Source: Daucus carota subsp. sativus
Lineage: Eukaryota > Streptophyta > Magnoliopsida > Apiales > Apiaceae
Direction of reading: 5' to 3'
DNA length: 64,000 nucleotides
NCBI RefSeq assembly: GCF_001625215.2
Contig: NC_030387.2
Location: 30,899,606-30,963,605, forward strand
Shown here: piece by piece, positions 60,600 through 64,000 of the stretch
Numbering within the stretch: position 1 is the first letter of the stretch
Layout of the letters: the number at the start of each line of letters is the position of its first letter
Program-made: the position numbers and the translations under genes
The notes under the pieces: model-generated
The model's database searches: none
What the model was told of the DNA's origin: nothing
The model's input: only the letters and a program-made list of their open reading frames with translations

Positions 60600-61309
60600 G
60601 TGTTGCCGAATTCTTTTATCATGATGTTGAAGATATTTGTTTGTTTGTTTGTTTAGTAGTTAATTACTAGTAGGTATTGTGGTGTTGTCGAGGGCTCCAT
60701 GTATTTGTGTTTTAGTTGATTGTGTTTTCTGTAATTGGAATCCTTTCTTTTCCCGTGGGGTTGCTGATTACCGTTGTTGTGTTGTTCGGATCAGATCGTC
60801 TTTCTCAAAGTGTCTTAATTATTTTGTTAAATAAACTTTATAGATTCTCTTGTGCGATTGTTCGGCTTTAACAAGTTATTTTAATAGTTATTCGGCTTTA
60901 ACAAGTTATTTTAAAATTAATCTGCGGCGGATTAATCATTAATTAATCTCTGAACTTACCGAGCTGATTAAATTTCTGATTTATTCTGTAGACCTATCCG
61001 TTCGTCGTCTCCAGATTTTGGGTTCGATCTAAGATTGCCGATTAATTTTTGTTATGTGTTTCAACAATTAAATCTGATTTCTGATTGTCATAATTTTTAT
61101 ATATAATAAATTGTAAATATTAAAATTATTCAAAATTATTTTTAGAACAAGTTATTTTTAAGTTAAGCTAGACGACAACTTATATTTTGGAACGTTACAC
61201 AAATCCTCTTGAGGCCACTTACTAATAATCAAAATTCATTATGCAACAACATGATAAACAGGGTTTAACAACAGTATAATCAGATATTATGGACCAATCT
61301 CTACAATTC
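60600..61309. other. RCI2 copy 2 3' flank
   Basis: 3'UTR homologous in patches to copy 1 (CACTTGGTGTTGCC, GATGTTGAAGATATTTNTTT, CTGTAATNGGA). A 22-bp unit GTTATTCGGCTTTAACAAGT is partly doubled near 60870-60910. No gene seen before the NPF stop codon. Confidence 0.5.
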
Positions 61310-63974
61310 TTACAAGCCAACGCTAGTTGCTTCCTTTGTGGTTTCTAAACCATCGCGTTCTTCATTTTTAAGCTTTGATGCATCTTCTTGGCCTCCATTT
61401 GTGTGACTGGATCCATCCTTCTCGGCTTCACTTGTAGTCCTGGGATCTTGGCTCTCATTTTTAGTCTTTGCAAATTCTTCTTGAGCTTCAACTTTGAGTT
61501 TGCCTACATCATCTTGGCCTTTGGAACTATCCACATCAATGGCTGCTTTTGCATCAGTTTCTTCAACTTTGTACTTGTACCATGTAGCCCAATACAGATA
61601 GTTGAGAAAATTTATGCAACTAAGAATGGCTAAAAACCAGTAAAACAGATTCAGATTGTTCTTGTTCAAGTCTAGGCCATGCAGCCACCCGAGTTTGCTT
61701 GGAGTTATTTTCTCAGTAACTGAATTTATGATATCTACAAAAACACTGCTCAGATAGTATCCGAAAGACAACGAGATATATGTAAATGAAGTTGACAGTG
61801 ATCTCATCCCAACCGGAGCCTCCCTATAGAAAAATTCAAGCAATCCAACAAATGTGAACATGTCTGCAATACCAAAAATGCCATACTGGAAAGAGAGCCA
61901 GAAAAGGCTGATGGGATTTTTAGGATCTAGGAGGGACTGGTTTCGTCGTTTAACTTCAACCAAACCTGCAACAGCCATTGAGACCGCGGAAAGAACAAGG
62001 CCAACTCCAACGCGTTGGAGTTGGGTGATTCCTGAGGGATGGCCAGAGATTTTTCGGGCAAATGGAACAAAGATGAATTCGTAAAAGGGGAGGAGAATGC
62101 TTATGAAAAGCAGAGGGATGACGGGAATTGAAGCTGCTGGGAACTTGTATGAGCCTAAGCGTAGGTCCATTATGTTACCTTGTGCAAGTGAGAAGGTCTG
62201 GAGTTGAGCCAGACATGTGTTCATTATTATTGTGCTGAATAAAATGGGCATCATTCTTGTTAGAATCTTTACTTCCTCGACTTGAGTCACTGTACAGAGT
62301 GTCCATGGTGTTGTGCCTTCTGCGCGGTATATTGCAGCTTTGTCCAACCAACTGAAAACACAGAAAAGTCTAACTTATTAGATTTCTTTACTACTCCAGT
62401 AGTTAACATTGGGAGTTCATTAGCATCTGGTCTGACTTGAAGAATTGCTGCTAAATAAGAAATAGAAATTGCTTTTGAGTAGAAGCATAACCTGAATTGA
62501 TTGGTGTGTGAAAGTTTTGGCGCAAGTGTTGCTTCTTCCTTGGACTCGTATAGTTCATCAGCATTCTCAGAAAGTGACAATTTCCGGTTCCTAAATGCTG
62601 CTACCAAAACCTGGCAAGCACAACGGAACAATTAAATTCCAACAAAGTTGGAATATTTGGGAAATCAGTTGGGGAAAGAAAAGATTGTTCATACCCGCAG
62701 AACTTGTATTATGGGACTATCTCCAGGAATTTGCAGACGATAGAATGAAGCCCCAAGGGAAAGAACACTAAAACCAATAAAACAAAGTAATGTAGACAAG
62801 AAAAAGCCCCACCACCATCCATATGTCAAGCTAATTTTCACGATCACAGTAACACCAATTATAGAACCACTTGTTGTGCTGAGCAAAAGCCAATTAAAGT
62901 ATCTTCCGAGAAGCTTGGCTTCCTTTGGATCATTACTATCAAATTGGTCGGCTCCAAGAGAAGGAAGGGAACCCCTGACACCGCCACTGCCCAGTGCTAG
63001 TAAACAAAGCGAGACATAGAACATGAACGCAATGCTGCCTTCTAGGCAACTTGATCTTTTGCAATTGCCTAACTCCACACAATTTGTCGTTCTGCAATTG
63101 CTGGGATGCAAGGATTTAAGATTCGCTTGAACTGTCATCAATGCAAAAGCCTACACAGTATATAGAATTTAGTCTTTATAACTACTTTTAGGATACCAAC
63201 AATTGGTTCCTGAGTACTTATGTGAATATATGAAAGCCGTGAAATATAGTTGGTACCAGAACTTCGACGCAGCCAAAGATGAGACAAGTATAGAATCTGT
63301 TGATATAGGTGTCTGAGATAAAGCCACCAACAAGAGAGAGCAAGAACGAGGAACCCATGAAGTTTGTCATGGTGTTTGCAGCACCCGCGAGGTCAAAGTA
63401 CATCACTCTCATGAAGTATAGGAACATTGTTACTATACATACTATAAACGCCGTAGTGTCCAATGACGTTAACCCTGAAAACCAGAGGAGCATATAGATC
63501 ATCATCATTCAAACAGGGCAACTTATACAGCAATTATTTATGTTTCTAACATCTTAATTAACTTTTAGAATAGAAGTTAACAGTATGTATGGTACTTGCA
63601 TTTCTGAAACTATTGTGCTTAATTTGCTATGAAGATATCAATAACATGGGAAGAACCATAATCATAAGGTGTCTGGGAAGAACCAATGATTAAAACATAA
63701 ACGTAACACTTTGTCAAGTTACCGGTTCTTTTAAACTTAATGTGCTAGAAGGAGAGTTTACCAGGATCATAGTGTAACGCAAAATTTCTAACTTTTCCCA
63801 ATCAAACAGAACACTAAAACAAATATAAGCAGTAAAGCTAGGACAACATTTCTAAACAAGCCTTTGTGACATGCAAGCGTCGATAGTGTGCTTACCGAAA
63901 ACAAAGGAGGCAGCTCGAAATCCCCCCTTTTTCGGGTTGAGAAACAGGTGGTCCTTGCCACCATCTTCTGCCCC
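61310..63974 (-). CDS. NRT1/PTR family (NPF) transporter, 5' end outside window
   Basis: Five exons are visible (63896-63974, 63257-63474, 62695-63150, 62492-62610, 61310-62351) and stay in frame for 637 aa; the exon with the start codon lies beyond 64000. NPF proteins are 12-helix MFS carriers for nitrate, peptides or hormones at the plasma or vacuolar membrane. Supporting motifs: NFMGSSFLLSLVGGFISDTY, ALGSGGVRGSLPSLGADQFD, FFNWLLL-type YFNWLLLSTTSG, WWWGFF, LDKAAI, GITQLQRVGVGL and MRSLSTSFTYISLSFGYYL. The helix-1 position where most members have ExxER reads FGLTSLDTTAF, so that proton-coupling motif is absent. The C-terminal tail (about 85 residues) is unusually long and rich in Glu, Lys and Asp. 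The second half resembles NPF4 proteins, but subfamily and substrate are not certain. Confidence 0.92.
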
Positions 63975-64000
63975 CTGAAAGGCATAATGTGAACAAAGAA

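Overview
This is a 64 kb piece of a plant nuclear genome, almost certainly a eudicot. The genes carry GT-AG introns, the intergenic DNA is very AT-rich and full of MITEs (many starting CTCCCTCCGTCC), and the proteins are plant-specific types: nuclear-envelope NEAP, RCI2/PMP3, NPF transporter, RLCK-type kinase. I cannot name the species. No LTR retrotransposon, tRNA, rRNA or CRISPR was found.

Layout. 0-0.5 kb: LINE RNase H remnant. 0.9-3.2 kb (-): transcription elongation factor TFIIS, with a foldback MITE in its intron. 4.4-6.25 kb (-): S-adenosylmethionine synthase with a 5'UTR intron. 7.4-8.2 kb (-): secreted proline-rich protein with tandem repeats. 9.0-10.05 kb (-): TFIIH subunit TFB5, whose first coding exon is only 35 bp. 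11.9-15.7 kb: transposon and microsatellite block. 15.8-20.6 kb (-): seven-exon receptor-like kinase. 22-24 kb: nested MITEs and a broken copy of the NEAP 5' end. 24.2-27.6 kb (-): CCDC174-like coiled-coil protein. 28-29.7 kb: MITE block. 30.9-33.65 kb (-): intact NEAP gene. 34-44 kb: gene-poor MITE/LINE/hAT region. 44.5-47.15 kb (+): NYN nuclease with an OST-HTH/LOTUS domain. 48.5-53.6 kb: repeats, including a three-layer transposon nest. 53.7-60.9 kb (+): segmental tandem duplication carrying two RCI2/PMP3 genes. 61.3-64 kb (-): NPF transporter that runs off the window edge.

The genes do not form an operon or pathway; they are a normal set of housekeeping and stress genes. The liveliest signal is the transposon stratigraphy. 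Several elements have clear target-site duplications (TSDs) and insert into each other in a readable order, one MITE insertion has a paralogous empty site in the same window, and the RCI2 duplication keeps a distal CACGTG-bearing block between transposon-rich spacers.

All exon boundaries were derived by eye from GT-AG sites, reading frame and family conservation, without transcripts. Protein lengths quoted are for those models.
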